A stretch of 64,000 nt of DNA from Antedon mediterranea (taxonomy: Eukaryota > Echinodermata > Crinoidea > Comatulida > Antedonidae), in assembly GCF_964355755.1 (NCBI RefSeq), contig NC_092674.1, forward strand, positions 25,904,001 through 25,968,000, read 5' to 3'. The notes below the pieces were generated by a model. The model was not told the origin of the DNA, did no database searches, and saw nothing but the letters and a program-made list of their open reading frames with translations. The translations under genes and the position numbers were made by a program. Shown here one piece after another: positions 1 to 11,490 of this stretch. Position 1 is the first letter of the stretch; every line of letters starts with the position of its first letter.

Positions 1-640
1 TAAAACACAAGTGTGTTTTTGTTTTGACGTTTCAATACATTTTGCATACGTCACAAAGCTAGAAATTAGACGTATCCGGCCAAAATTATGTCCAGATAAT
101 AATTGGCTAAGTGACAGCGCCCTCTATTTGTCAATGTTTGTAGATTCACCAAGTTGGTGTCATAGCACCCTAAAATGACGAACATTCACCATCATGCCCT
201 CTCAATTTGACGCATTTGAATCAAATTTTGACATGTTCACCATCGATATAATATTAATTACAAAACTACCTATTCTCTACTTATTATTAATCCGTCGAAT
301 TATGCATGTGAAATGAAATCGTAAATAAATCAGTTAATATATTGTTGCTGATCACTAGTTGTGTATGGAAATCCCGTCAGCATACTTACATTTTATTTTG
401 CTGTTGGTTGGGTTTGGAAATAAAATAAATAAAAAAAAAAAATGTTGCACAATGTTGTGGCGGCATTCGCGTACCATAATTACAAGTGTCGGCACTAAGT
501 ATTTTTTATATTTCAGTACTAGGAACCGAACGGGAAAGATAGTACATTAAAATTTAAAATAGAATATCTTTACGTGGGCAAACTTAACGAACGCAGTTTC
601 AGAAAGACTTCAGGACGCAAACTGTGCAATATAGTGTTAA
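1..640. other. Non-coding AT-rich stretch
   Basis: I see no gene, RNA or clear repeat here. If the receptor exon at 4152-4911 belongs to a gene starting left of the window, this is part of that gene's intron. Confidence 0.5.
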
Positions 641-644
641 TTTG

Positions 645-850
645 TTTAAACCTTACTTTCATACGTATTATAAACACTTATCAATTAAAAGGAAACCTGT
701 AACTTTTCAGATATTAACTTCTGTTTCACACAATTTCCATTTTTTAGAAGTCAGCCGAAAGACTGAATAATACTTTTTTTTCTCATTTGTCATTCAGTGT
801 TTGTGCAAGATTATTATTAGGAATTAAGTATCTAGACACGAGTGACAATA
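645..850 (+). repeat. Dispersed direct repeat, copy 1
   Basis: About 200 bp closely matching 2633-2825 in the same orientation. Shared landmarks are TACGTATTATA, CAGATATTAACTTCTGT, a T-run followed by CTCATTTGTCATT, and AATTAAGTATCTAGACAC. The two copies lie about 2 kb apart and flank an inverted-repeat pair and a retrotransposon fragment. Confidence 0.6.
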
Positions 851-1241
851 TCTTTAAGTGTGCAATCTTACAACGAACCACATCTCCACCGCCCTAAAGT
901 CTTTCGTTAACACCTTACTTACTTTTATACGTATTATACATAATATAATAATTTATTCGGAAAACGCTTTTTGAACAGCGGCACACATAATAATGGTGCA
1001 TCCTTAAAACAATTAAACATACAATATATAAAAATATGAGTATAACAATATAATAACGGAAGTTCGATAAAACAATTAAAGTTAAAAATAAACTGTAATA
1101 CTAATACCAATTAAATGCAACCCACATACATAACCTAAATTAGCATATCAATTAGTATAATATGAACAAAGGAATATACAGTACTTAGAAACTATGTAAA
1201 TATATACACACAAAAAAAATAAGGAACAATAGTTAAAACCA

Positions 1242-1735
1242 TAGATGACCATGTTGCAGATGCATACACTTTGGATTGGTTAAATAATATAAGCCAAAAG
1301 TTATCCCTTGAAGATTACTCCAAACTAAAAAAAAGTCATAGCCTTGAGAGGTGCAAGCTTAAAATTTAAATTAAGATCCAACACTTTACCTCTAGATGGA
1401 CGAACCTGTAAATGGTCTAAAGAAGTATCTGGCCACTGCACTATATGTCAGAGTGGTGAAATAGAAAATTTACAGCATTTTTTATTTAATTGCCAAGCTT
1501 TTAATGCTATAAGGGAGATCCAATTAGTGAAGCTAAATAATGACCTTGAAAATTTGGATGAGTCTGCAACATGGGAACATTTTATAAATGCTGATGTTAA
1601 TGAAAAAACTACTATAGTTTTAGGGGGGATATTAACTTGGATCCTAGTAAAGTTGTCTTGACAGCATTTGACAAATACTGTAAGAATTTTCTTAAAGTTG
1701 CCTGGAAAAAAAGATCCGAGTTAAAAAAGAGCTAA
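1242..1735 (+). pseudogene. Non-LTR retrotransposon ORF2, C-terminal fragment
   Basis: The C-terminal tail of a reverse-transcriptase polyprotein, broken by frameshifts. Frame 1 covers about 1242-1350, frame 2 covers 1344-1640, and a third frame reads DKYCKNFLKVAWKKRSELKK up to the stop at 1733-1735. A zinc-knuckle-like pattern C-x2-C-x9-H-x4-C is visible (CTIC ... HFLFNC). The same layout recurs at 17894-18440: RSN(T/S)LPL(D/E)GR, then the knuckle, then FDKYCK. The two are therefore copies of one family. The RT catalytic domain is absent, so this is a 5'-truncated dead copy. The clade is not assigned. Confidence 0.75.
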
Positions 1736-1739
1736 TTTG

Positions 1740-2435
1740 CATTGTTGCTTTATAATTTTGTTTATTAATTTTCACTATATATTGTATTTAATGTTGCAGA
1801 GAAAGACTGGTGTACATCTCTGTAAATCTTTTAAAATTACTATTTGTGTTTACTGTATTCGTTGATTTTAAAGTTTATTTTCATACTTTAATTTGTAAAT
1901 TATTATTTTTTTTTTTTTTACAAATGCTAAGTTTGGTTTATTTTAGGCCTTTCATATTATTAATTATTTTATCACTGTAAACAACACTTAACTGTTACAT
2001 GGAGGTTTCTTCTTAAAAATTTATATTCATTATAACTCTCAAAACATAAATCATGATTGTTCTAAGATAAAAATGTTAATAAAATACAAACATAAATAAT
2101 AAAAAAATAGTATCACTGTAAATAAATTACAAACCACGATTAACTTTCATAATAATACAGTCGTGAGGTGGTTTCCCGATTAATCGTACGATCAAAACGG
2201 TACTGGGTATGAACATAAATAATAAAATAATAATAAATAATATAAAAGATTATAAATTTAATAATATCCTCAATAATAGCCTAATAAAATTTCTTTAAAC
2301 AATAAGATATTAATAATGTTGATAATAATAATAATAATAAATAAATATACTTATATAGGCCTATAACTCCATCAAAAGTTAAGTGTTGTACTTTTTCACT
2401 ATTGTATAATTCATTTCCTTTTCTTTTTCTTTAAA
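1740..2435. other. Non-coding AT-rich stretch with (AAT)n
   Basis: This is probably in part the 3' untranslated tail of the preceding retrotransposon fragment, followed by A/T-rich DNA with a short (AAT/ATA)n run at about 2310-2345. No coding signal was seen. Confidence 0.4.
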
Positions 2436-2632
2436 CTTATGAACGCACCGTCATAAAACGTGTGCCGCTGTTCTAAAAGCGTCTGTTCAATAAAGTTATA
2501 TTTATATAGGTTAGGTTAATTCAGCTGAAAAGAATTATTCGATGACTGTAAACAGAATTTATAAAAATACAGTAAGATAACTAAATCAAATTACATACAA
2601 TATAAAATAAAAAAATCATTCAATAATGTTAG

Positions 2633-2825
2633 ACTTGATACGTATTATACACCATATCAATTAACCGTAAACATGTAAGTTTCAGATATTAACTTCTGTC
2701 ACAAAATATCCATTTCTTTAGAAGATAGCCAACAGACTAAATGATACTATTTTTTTTTTCCTCATTTGTCATTTATTTTCTGCGTAAGAAGGCAATTAAG
2801 TATCTAGACACCAGTGACAATACTT
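2633..2825 (+). repeat. Dispersed direct repeat, copy 2
   Basis: Second copy of the repeat at 645-850, with small indels. See that entry for shared landmarks. Confidence 0.6.
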
Positions 2826-3049
2826 TCAATCATCTCATTTTATTTCATAATTTCCTGCTGACCTCCTAAGGCGTTTTCAAATAGGTTAAAGATGTACTGT
2901 CATCATTGTTTATTCTAGTTAAAACAAAAATGAAAATGTATAGTAAATACAACTTTTCCACAAGCGATTTAAGATTTTACCACTGTATAGGATGTCTAGA
3001 AAACTCATCAAATTAATCATTCTATTACTAATTATAGGGTGTCTTTTAA

Positions 3050-3265
3050 AAATTAGGGACTTAGATTTTCACGTCGACTATGTCGACTGCTACCCTATTA
3101 CGTTATTTTTATGATATGCGCATGGGCTAGACGACTGGTACGTCGACTGGCAAATTTGAGCGTTTGTTCACTGGCATTTTGACGTTCTTTCTGTGACATA
3201 CGAGTATGATTAGCATGAGTACCAGTGGACTATGACGTCATAACACTGCAAAATGTTTACCAAAA
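3050..3265 (+). repeat. Dispersed repeat shared with 16870-17060
   Basis: Diverged similarity to 16870-17060 in the same order: ATTTTTATGATA, then CGTCRACT-x-CAAATTTGAG, then CAGTGGCATTTTG-CGTTC, then CTATGACGTCATAACRCTGC. The other copy sits directly against a retrotransposon fragment, so this may be retrotransposon-associated sequence or an independent element. Confidence 0.5.
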
Positions 3266-3734
3266 TCCATGGCCAAGAATCTCGCGAAGATTTTCTGCGA
3301 ATGTAGTAAAGTGATTTTCAGTCAAATTATATTTCCGAACTGTGAATTATTGATATGTATTGGTTATTGTAAATAAAGCTCTTAATAATGCGGGTTATGA
3401 TCTGGGTCTTATCACTACGACGCCAGCCGGCAAATGTTCATTTATCTGTCGACGACAACAGTCGACTACGACCCATGTGGACGTGACCGTCGTGGACGTT
3501 CACTCAATCAAAAAGTCCATATTAGTGTATGTAATTCAGAGCAATACCATACCTTCTCTGATAACCATGACTCAATTCAATTCAAAATTGTCAATCAATA
3601 TTGTATGTACAATTAAATTATATAAAACAAAGTACCATTTGATCAAGGGACAACATATTTATAAGGGGTCAGGGGTCATGGAGACTCACACCCGTCACTG
3701 TCTCCCCTCCTTATACACATACAAACAAAAGAAT

Positions 3735-3870
3735 GTATGCAGTGGTGTTAACGTGCGTGCCTTTCATTCCCAATGTCCAGGGTTCAATCCTGACCTTGTG
3801 CCAGGACTCAAGCCTCTTTTAACTCCACTCCCTAGCCTCAAATGAGACTTAGTTTATAAGCATGATACAT
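3735..3870 (+). repeat. tRNA-derived SINE-like element
   Basis: Contains an A-box-like segment (GCAGTGGTGTTAACG) and, at tRNA spacing, a B-box-like segment (GGGTTCAATCC) with TGCCTTTCATTCC between them. It resembles a tRNA gene, but the acceptor arms do not pair well and the sequence runs on past the T-arm. A SINE remnant is more likely than a working tRNA. Confidence 0.4.
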
Positions 3871-4151
3871 TATAACATCATACAATAGTTTGGCCACGAG
3901 TCTGTGCTCGCTGTTGGATGCGTATGAAAAACAAAATAATTGTACATTAGAATTAGTAGGCCTACTGAATCGTGATCTTATAGTTATACTAGGATTTTAA
4001 GACCTGCGGTTTGTAGATCTAGAAAATCAAGATATCGGTCGAGAAAAGTCGGATATCATTTTGATACAATCGTATGTTATGGCATTTTTTTCCGTTCTTA
4101 TAAAGTTCATCACAGTATTGTAATGTGTTTTTTTCTATATTGTTCTTTCAG

Positions 4152-4911
4152 ATATCATGGCATCTTTCATCCACTGAGGCCTCGGATGAGAAAGTCAACT
4201 CTTACGATTATCATAATCCTTATTTGGGTAGTCTCGTTCCTCGTTTGTATCCCAACACTTCTTTATGCCAACGTTAGTGAAGCATACGATTGCAACGTAG
4301 AACGAGATGTCGCAACATGTGCCGAGTTATGGGGCGACATACATCCCAATATCATGCCGTTTTACTTTGTCTTCATCACCTTTTTTGAGTTCCTGGTTCC
4401 TATGTTGGTCATGTCATTCATATACGTGCGTATTGCGCTTCAGTTGTGGTTGCATAGGGCGCCACCTGGTTACGTCACTTCCGAGCGGCAGCGAGAGATT
4501 ACGTCGATCCGAAAACAAAAAACCATACCCATGCTGATAACGGTTGTGGTAGCGTTTGGTATATGCTGGTCACCATGGCACGCATACAACCTTGCTCAAG
4601 TCTTTCATTTTAAATATAATGTTGACAAGTTTCAAAGCCAGGTTTCTGTTTATTCTATTGTGGAAGGAATAGCAATATTTAACTGTGTTTTTAACACGAT
4701 TGTTTACTTCGCTTTAAGTCCAGTTTTCAGGAAGGAACTAAGAAGCATCTTCCTAAAGAAATGCCCAATGTCAAGACGGCGTCCGGACCCGGGGTCTGTC
4801 CCGAAGACGTCCAACGCCACGGGGGCAACAAGGACGCCTAGCCAGATGTCGCAGTTGCGAAACGGGTACAACATGATTAAAAAGACTGAAACGAATGAAT
4901 CAAAAGTTTGA
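4152..4911 (+). CDS. Prokineticin-receptor-like GPCR (gene A), 3' coding exon
   Basis: Plasma-membrane class A GPCR, from just after TM3 to the C-terminus. The exon follows a pyrimidine-rich acceptor (TTGTTCTTTCAG, AG at 4150-4151). It opens with the last base of an Arg codon, then YHGIFHPLRPRM, the second half of a DRY motif and ICL2. TM4 (STLTIIIILIWVVSFLVC), TM5, ICL3 with RKQKTIPMLI, TM6 with FGICWSP and TM7 follow. The TM7 motif is NTIVY rather than NPxxY, and vertebrate prokineticin receptors also have NT there. The ECL2 Cys before AELW matches the conserved disulfide cysteine. 252 codons plus a split Arg; stop TGA 4909-4911. The C-tail ends ESKV, a possible class I PDZ ligand. Paralogue of the 49-kb exon. 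Its 5' exon is not in the window; the nearest 5' exon (19389) is downstream and cannot supply it. Subfamily call is from remembered motifs. Confidence 0.85.
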
Positions 4912-7269
4912 ACTGCTGGCGAGTGTATACATCTATTCTATACCCAATGTTGTTAAACGTGTAAAATATTGTGACAACGACGCTTAGATCAGCAACACAC
5001 GACAATTTTAAAATTGTCATTGACACCATAAGAAACATCAGTGGCAGCTGAGTAGCGGTTATATGGTGTATTGTACATTTGAACGCACGCCATACGAACA
5101 GTATGATCTGTGCATGTCTACACACCAATAGACATGATTGTGACGGTTACCCTGATTTCAAAATGTGGAGTAACGTCACGGAGGAGGAAGAGATTAAATA
5201 CTGTATTTGTAGATTTGGTCGCATAGGTAAATCTGTGACTAAGCTGTATTTTGCTGATTTTATTTCTGGTTTTAGGAAACAAACTTATCCTACTTATTTT
5301 AGAACAATTTTAAGTACCTGTGCCTTTATTAAATATCATTGTAAAAAAAAATAACTATATTATACGGTCATGTTAAGAGTTTATGTTTCAACCACTGTAT
5401 GTCTTTATTATTTCTATTTCAACGATAAACTAGCCATCATACGGTATACTATTAATATATATATTTGTAGGCCTACATGCGAAGGCTTAGAACTGTATAA
5501 CATTTTCACTATCATTGTAAATTAAACATCTTTTTTATCAATCAATTTGGTTGAAACGTACAGCTGAGTGATAGGCGTTAAGCTTTTTGTTCACTGTTTT
5601 TAAAATGATAATGATAGTATTCTCAATCATTTTTTACGCTTTTGGATATGCACGATTTTGCTACATTGTATAAAATATGTTTGTGCTGAACAACAACAAA
5701 CATACATTTCTTGTCACATTTTCTATAAAAAAACACTGATGACATAAGTCATGGCTTTCGATTTGCTTAAAGCATAATACGTAGGCAGCTTATACATATG
5801 AATTGCCTTGTACGTTAATAATGTTAACGTATTTTGTGGCGTGTAAAACATTGGTCACCGCTCAATAGATGCCGATTTTTGTGTCAGTATCATGTAGACA
5901 ACGAGGAAATGCGTGGCTGTTTCATGTCACACGTACATATATACTTAAAAAACCACTCTAATGTCTCTCACTATAAAAAAAATAAATAAATAAACAGCAT
6001 CGACAGAGTTCGAACCATTGCCTTCCGATTAGGAAGTCTAGACAACTGGGCTTGTAGAAAAGCAATTCAATTCAATGTGCGCATGTCTGTTAAATCACCG
6101 TCTCCTTCGTCTATCTATCCCGTAACGTTCGCTGTTACCGTACATTTGGGAGCTTGTTTTTGTGATGTGATTAGAAGGTCTGCCTCAAATCCAACGACGT
6201 TACTAACCCACTATCTAGTCATTAGAAGATCCTTACGTCCAACCAATATATAACATGTTTTCGTGTTCATATAATAGTACTGTGTTTAACCTTGACACCT
6301 AAAATCATAAGTGCATTATGTAGTATAAATCTAAAATTATAATGTAATATTACTTAATATTGTTTAATATCTGAAATTATTATGTAATATTAAATAGAAT
6401 ACAGTACAGTATAATCTCTACATTTATTATTCAATATTATATAAATAATAATAATATTGTGCAGTGACTCTAAGATCAGTCTGTAATACTGTATTACAAT
6501 GTATACTTTACTATGAGGATCATTATACACATGGCATGTTATGGGTAATAAATTAATGATTTGAATTTATGATAAAAGTGATCGATATCGACTTGTAATC
6601 GATGCATTTATTGTACCGTGTGAACATAACCGAGCAGAAAGTTAATTAAATGCTTTAATACAAAATTGTGTTTATCTATCTTGATTTTAAAATTAGGGAA
6701 AAAAGGTTTAGCATAAATTCATTTTCTAAAAGGTGTTTTGATTATTTGCTTCTTGAAACACATTTTACTTTCAAATCCAACAGTATTTATAATATTCGAT
6801 CTCATTTCCGACGTTTTCAATTAACTTTAACCCACAATATTATCTAAGGTAAATTCAGTCTGAGAGCAAACGACAATTGCCAAACGTACTGTGTATAAAA
6901 AGTAACTTAATATGTTAAAATGTTACGATAGCATAAATGTAATGCTTAGTGAAAACCTTGAGTGTAAGTGTACTTTGTTAAATTCGACTTAGATGCATTA
7001 AACTTAAATAAATGTATGAATGAATATCTCGGACCATCTTGATTTTTGTAATGTTACAAAAAAAAACAAAAAAAAACGGTTTCACCGACAAAAGCACCGT
7101 TATCTAATTAACATTACTTTACCAATTTTAGAGTAGAGTAATATAGCAGGTAAGGCCACTTGGATCACTGTCCTTTATGGAAAGCCTTTATTGTTGAAAA
7201 CGTCGCCCTCAGTTGTCCCTATTCTGGACAGAAAAACAAATCTTATAATATTGTACAAGGCTGCAGTCG
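4912..7269. other. 3' flank of gene A, non-coding
   Basis: Presumed 3' UTR and intergenic DNA. ATTAAA-type hexamers occur near 5327 and 5524, but no polyadenylation site can be assigned. From about 5950 on there is only A/T-rich sequence plus one tRNA-like fragment (5985-6065). No convincing ORF. Confidence 0.4.
5985..6065 (-). repeat. tRNA-like / SINE remnant
   Basis: On the minus strand, GCCCAGTTGTCTAGAC (A-box-like), a CTTCC/GGAAG stem and GGTTCGAACTC (B-box) appear in tRNA order, followed by an A/T-rich tail of TTTATT repeats. The D-arm is shortened and the acceptor stem is not evident, so a SINE remnant is preferred to a tRNA gene. Confidence 0.35.
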
Positions 7270-7325
7270 CGTGCTCAAATTTTAGTCAGTGTTTACCGAC
7301 CGACCAACCGAACGACATAATGAGC
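7262..7325 (-). repeat. GTCGGTCGG-type dispersed repeat
   Basis: Carries ACCGACCGACCAACCG next to CTGCAGTCGCGTGC. The same modules, in the opposite orientation, occur at 26139-26220 and 36180-36278, and the tetranucleotide core also at 47465-47490. Confidence 0.5.
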
Positions 7326-7530
7326 TGTCGAGTCGCATTGCACGTGAAATGAAGCCCCTAAATGGACAAATTTCACCAATCCCGATCGAAAAGAGTAATA
7401 CTTATCTGCTGTACATGTAAAACACATGATTGTATATAATATAATAATAAGGTAAGATTTCTGACGAATTGTGTAACCCCACTTCAGCTTCGGTACCATA
7501 TGGCGCTTCTGTTCTCCTATTTGTACATAT
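7326..7530. other. Short non-coding spacer
   Basis: Sequence between the GTCGG-type repeat and the MITE at 7531. Nothing recognised. Confidence 0.3.
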
Positions 7531-7908
7531 AAAGCTGATTTTCCACTAGGCGAATTTGTTCGCGCGAATCGAAAGCGTCATGCTCTGCGCATGCGTATTC
7601 GAGTTTCTGTCTGTCATACTCCCTTCTGCGACGAATTCTAGTTCCTTGAATTTTCGCTGTAGCGAAATTTACTAGTTCGAATTGTTTCTACTTTTTGCGA
7701 AGCGAAATATTGCGCAACCAATCAGAGCTCAGGAAATGAGCTATGACGCTTTCATGAGCAGTCATGAAAATCGAAATGCTCAGCAACCACGCGAGGAACA
7801 TGAACGTCGCAGCTATTCGCTCATGTAGTGGAAAGAGAGTAGGCGATTTTTGTCTCTTCGAAACGTTTGATTCGCGCGAACAAATTCGCCTAGTGGAAAA
7901 TCGGCTTT
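7531..7908. mobile_element. MITE with about 40-bp terminal inverted repeats
   Basis: The left end AAAGCTGATTTTCCACTAGG and following CGAATTTGTTCGCGCGAATC are matched in reverse complement at 7869-7908 with one or two mismatches. The 378-bp interior has no ORF. Structure is that of a non-autonomous DNA transposon; the superfamily is not determined. Confidence 0.8.
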
Positions 7909-7950
7909 AATCACGTGTACAGCATACCGCACTTGACGCGCGCGTTTATA

Positions 7951-8121
7951 AACGCCAATTTACTCTGACAAGCAGTAACGATAATAAAAATATAGAGTCT
8001 ATGTTATTCCTTCTGACCAACGCGGAGCGGACGGGAGGTTTCCGCTCAGGATAGATACAGACTCTACGTGGTACTCTACGGTTTCCGCTAGCCGTTACCG
8101 CTCGTCTGTGTAAATTAGCCT
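7951..8121. mobile_element. MITE, short form of the 44817-45439 family
   Basis: Ends are GCCAATTTACTCTGACAAGC on the left and GCTCGTCTGTGTAAATTAGC on the right, an imperfect inverted pair. Interior motifs such as GCGGAGCGGACGGG and TTTCCGCTCAGGAT recur, inverted, in the longer element at 44817-45439. TTATA occurs on both flanks (7946-7950, 8121-8125) and may be a target duplication. Confidence 0.65.
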
Positions 8122-8125
8122 TATA

Positions 8126-10035
8126 GGAACTATGTTGCATCGGAAAATATGTTGCATCTGAAACTCATTTAACCTTAAAACTAACTCCATGATAGATCTA
8201 CCTTAATTCATGTTAAGCTACATTACCAAGAATTAGTATGTGTAATATGAATAACATATTTTAATATGTTAAAACAATTTTAAATGGCCTAATATTAAAT
8301 CACAATCTATATGGGAACCACGGAGGCATTAAAACTGTATTAATAATGCACTCGTAGATATTTGAGATTTATTGACGAATTCCTGATTGTTTACACATAT
8401 TATTTGAATATAAAAACGTGCACGTGTCGGCACGCACTGACCAATCGAAGTTAAAACTGCAAAAGATAAAATATTTATTATAAATTGTGAACTTTAATAC
8501 TCACATGAGGAGTTTTAAAAGGCCGATGCCCGTTAGGTCAAAGGAAAATAGATGGATTTGTGCCCATGAGACCAAGTCTCTTTGATATCCTAAGTGCAGC
8601 TCTTTCACATTCGGTACCGTATTTCATAGAATTTTAAAAATCACTATTTACTATGACCCATGACCCTCCCTAGTTAATTTTATCAATATAACATATAATC
8701 TGTTTAAGCCAAGTATTTAATCACAGTAAGTTGTGTAGGCCTATACTATTTAATGACTACTACCCTAAAGATTTCCTGTGACGTTTCTATTGGGTTTTTT
8801 TTACTCAATTTTTACAGATGGAAATTGAGGGCGCCGGGCAAGTAAAGAACATTCGAAAGAAAGGTGAAACACCCATACATTATTTTTAGAAATAACTTTA
8901 TGATTTATTTAATCAGTCTTAGTCGTTGCCTTCACATTGATGGTATATTCTTTTCAAATATCACTGCCCATTCGTTATTTTGCCAAATAAATTCTAATAA
9001 CAGGATCAATAATAAGTACACAGAATAAAAAGATATGTATCGAGTTGTGCAGGCTGTAAACAAGCGGATCTCGCTTTATTTTTTATTTTTGGTAGAGTTA
9101 AAGATGTAAAAAATGTGTAAAACAATTTTTGAACATTTTAACTTGAAATATTATTTTTAAAATACAGAAGAAATAATAATAATAATTATTATTATTAAAA
9201 TATTAGCTTTACAACATACATTTTGAGAAGATACTGTGCTCTCTGTAAGCCCATGGAAATTAACGCCCCCAAACGATTATTATGATTGATACCCATTTCA
9301 GTTTTGAGGATCTGTTGGTCTGCAGTTCTCTGTATACTACTAATATTATACGTGGTACAGCAAAATTCATTTTGTTGACTCTCTTTTCTGTAAACTATTC
9401 TTTATTCGTCTCTTTTAGCAATAACGCCCTCTATTTTAAATCAAAATTGAAATACTATAGAGGGCATACTCAACATAAATAAATGTATATGTTAAAAAGA
9501 AAAAAAAAAGAAGAATATATTAAAAACTAATTTTTTATATCCAATACTTGACTATCAGAGTTGAATCTTAGAGTTCATACAGGCCTACTACGGATTAAAA
9601 AAAACAATAAAAATTAAACTTTTTAATTGTATATAGTAAGAAATTTAAAATTAAAACGTCTGTACTCGAATGATCACTGTACTCGAATGATAACCCCTAG
9701 TACTGTAGTCTTATTTACGATAATGTAAATTCATAATAAATTCAGCGAATACTTTGGATGATTAGATGTTTGACAGAGACAATCATGTTTCTTATGTAAA
9801 GTCGATTAGAAGATCTGATTTGTGTGTTGGGAAACTCGAGGGAAATTCCTGTTTTAATATTAGTTATTAATATTCAGTTTAGAAATTAAAAGCTCTTTCA
9901 AAATTTTAAAATTGAATCATAAATTAAATTAAAAAATGTACAAATGTATATTTTTGCATTATTTTTTTTAAATGGATGGATACACAACATGTTTTTATTT
10001 GCGGTTTTAAAGGGATTTTTTTCATGGCATGACGA
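8126..10035. other. Non-coding stretch, one weak exon candidate
   Basis: Mostly featureless A/T-rich DNA. An (AAT)n/(ATT)n inverted run lies at about 9173-9198. A good splice acceptor followed by a 24-codon ORF is at 8818-8889 (listed among the findings). No other gene signal. Confidence 0.4.
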
Positions 10036-10044
10036 GAAACTTGG

Positions 10045-10175
10045 ATCTCGTGTCGATGCAATGCAAGGACGTAACCCCAACGCAAGTGATTTGACGAATC
10101 ATCCGAACTCTTGCTTGTGGTTGGTCAACTCACTTGCGTCGTCGTTGCGCCGCGATCAAGTGGAAACGGAGCTCA
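10045..10175. mobile_element. Fragment of GCGACGCAACG-type MITE
   Basis: Contains GGTTGGTCAACTCACTTGCG, GTCGTTGCGC and AAGTGGAAACGGAGCT, which align in the same order with the reverse complement of 58617-58690. The left portion repeats ACGCAAGTGATTTGACGAATC. A degenerate copy without clear paired ends. Confidence 0.45.
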
Positions 10176-10239
10176 ATGTCTACGAATCAACAGAGCCTGC
10201 GAATGTCAGCATAATAATAGGTATAACCACTTTCGCGGT

Positions 10240-10401
10240 CGAACGCTGTCTACCCTATCAAACTAGTTTGATAAAATAAATTGTGATGTCCCCAAATATG
10301 GTAGTGATATACCCAAATATGGTAGTGATATGAGATCATCATGTCCATATATAGGCACATCACATTTCTTTGTCACATGAAGTTTGATAGTGTAGACAGC
10401 T
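10240..10401. mobile_element. MITE of the GTCTACACTATCAAAC family (copy 1)
   Basis: Terminal inverted repeats GCTGTCTACCCTATCAAACT and the reverse complement of AGTTTGATAGTGTAGACAGC. The interior has two tandem CCCAAATATGGTAGTGATAT units, then ATCATCATGTCC and GGCACATCACATTT. The family has eight copies in this window. Confidence 0.75.
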
Positions 10402-10995
10402 TAACAGATTGATGTGGTTGCGCAACACATCATGTGCGCACATTAACTATCAAACGACGCGATGTTAAGGCTGCGACAACTACATGACGTAATGAAATCG
10501 CGTATTTGTAGAATATCCGATTGTTTTATATACATGCGCAACTTGTTCAGTGATTTGTTATAGTATTTGATCAGCGTAATTTCCTTATTATGATGAATGA
10601 GAGACGGACGTTTTTCTGACACCACGATCACAAATTAGGTTCTTAATTCTGAAAATTTAGCATTTCTCTTTATGAAAAAATAGGTCAAAACATCGAGTAG
10701 AAATCCTCATTCAATTTATGATCAATTTTATTAAGACACGAGTCAAATGCTTTGGGAAAAATAAAACAGTGTTTGACACACATCACGTTTATTGGAATAT
10801 GACAGGTGGAACTCAGTGAAATCACTTGTGGGCATTACACTCGTGACAATGAAAACACATGTTTAGCAAATATGAAACCGATTTTATTTGTAACAATTTT
10901 ATAATTATATTCCTAGTAGCCTATATTTCTTTCAAAATGTAATTAATTTTTCGATTAAGATGTTGAACATTAAAACCCGATCATAAAACGGTAAC
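10402..10995. other. Non-coding stretch
   Basis: Nothing recognised between the MITE and the long hairpin at 10996. Confidence 0.35.
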
Positions 10996-11182
10996 TTATG
11001 TAATATTATACAAATAATGAATGTTTATGAGTGCAATGGTACAAATAATGGCACGAGGTGAATGATGAAAGGTTATATCAACGAGGCAAAGCCGAGTTGA
11101 TATAACCTTTCATCATTCACCAAGTGCCATTATTTGTACCATTACACGAATACAAAACATTCATTATTTGTTTTATATAACA
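10996..11182. repeat. Long near-perfect hairpin
   Basis: Two arms of roughly 85-88 bp meet at about 11092. The innermost 50 bp per side (for example GAATGATGAAAGGTTATATC against GATATAACCTTTCATCATTC) pair almost perfectly, and the outer part (CAAATAATGAATGTTT against AAACATTCATTATTTG) pairs with some mismatches. The loop contains GAGGCAAAGCCGA. It could be a foldback MITE or a hairpin-RNA locus. A weakly similar sequence lies at 61718-61795. Confidence 0.75.
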
Positions 11183-11490
11183 TCTAGACATTTTTTTTTC
11201 GTACACAAAAATGTTTCAAAAAGTACTATTTAACGATCGTTGAATAGTGCGTACTATTGCACGCCATGTGACCCACATTCGTCCAATCAAATGACAGGAA
11301 TTTATATAGGTGTTATATAATACTATTTACTGTATGATTATATTAAAATAAAACACTGTAGATGCATACAAAATTAAATAGATTTTGGGTTTCACGCTAT
11401 TTGGTACATACATTTTTCGAACGTTTTTCATCCATTCTGAAATATAGATTTTTAGTTTAAGAATAATGATTTATAATGATGATAATTTCG
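11183..11490. other. Non-coding stretch before minisatellite
   Basis: Nothing recognised. Confidence 0.3.

Larger units (their letters stand above)
955..2498. repeat. Inverted-repeat pair enclosing a retrotransposon fragment
   Basis: An arm at about 955-1012 (core GAACAGCGGCACAC) is matched in reverse complement at about 2440-2498 (core GTGTGCCGCTGTTC), with further matching bases on both sides, including AAACGCTTTT against AAAAGCGT. The pair could be the ends of a degenerate DNA transposon carrying the retrotransposon piece at 1242-1735, or two opposed copies of one repeat. No transposase was seen. Confidence 0.45.
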
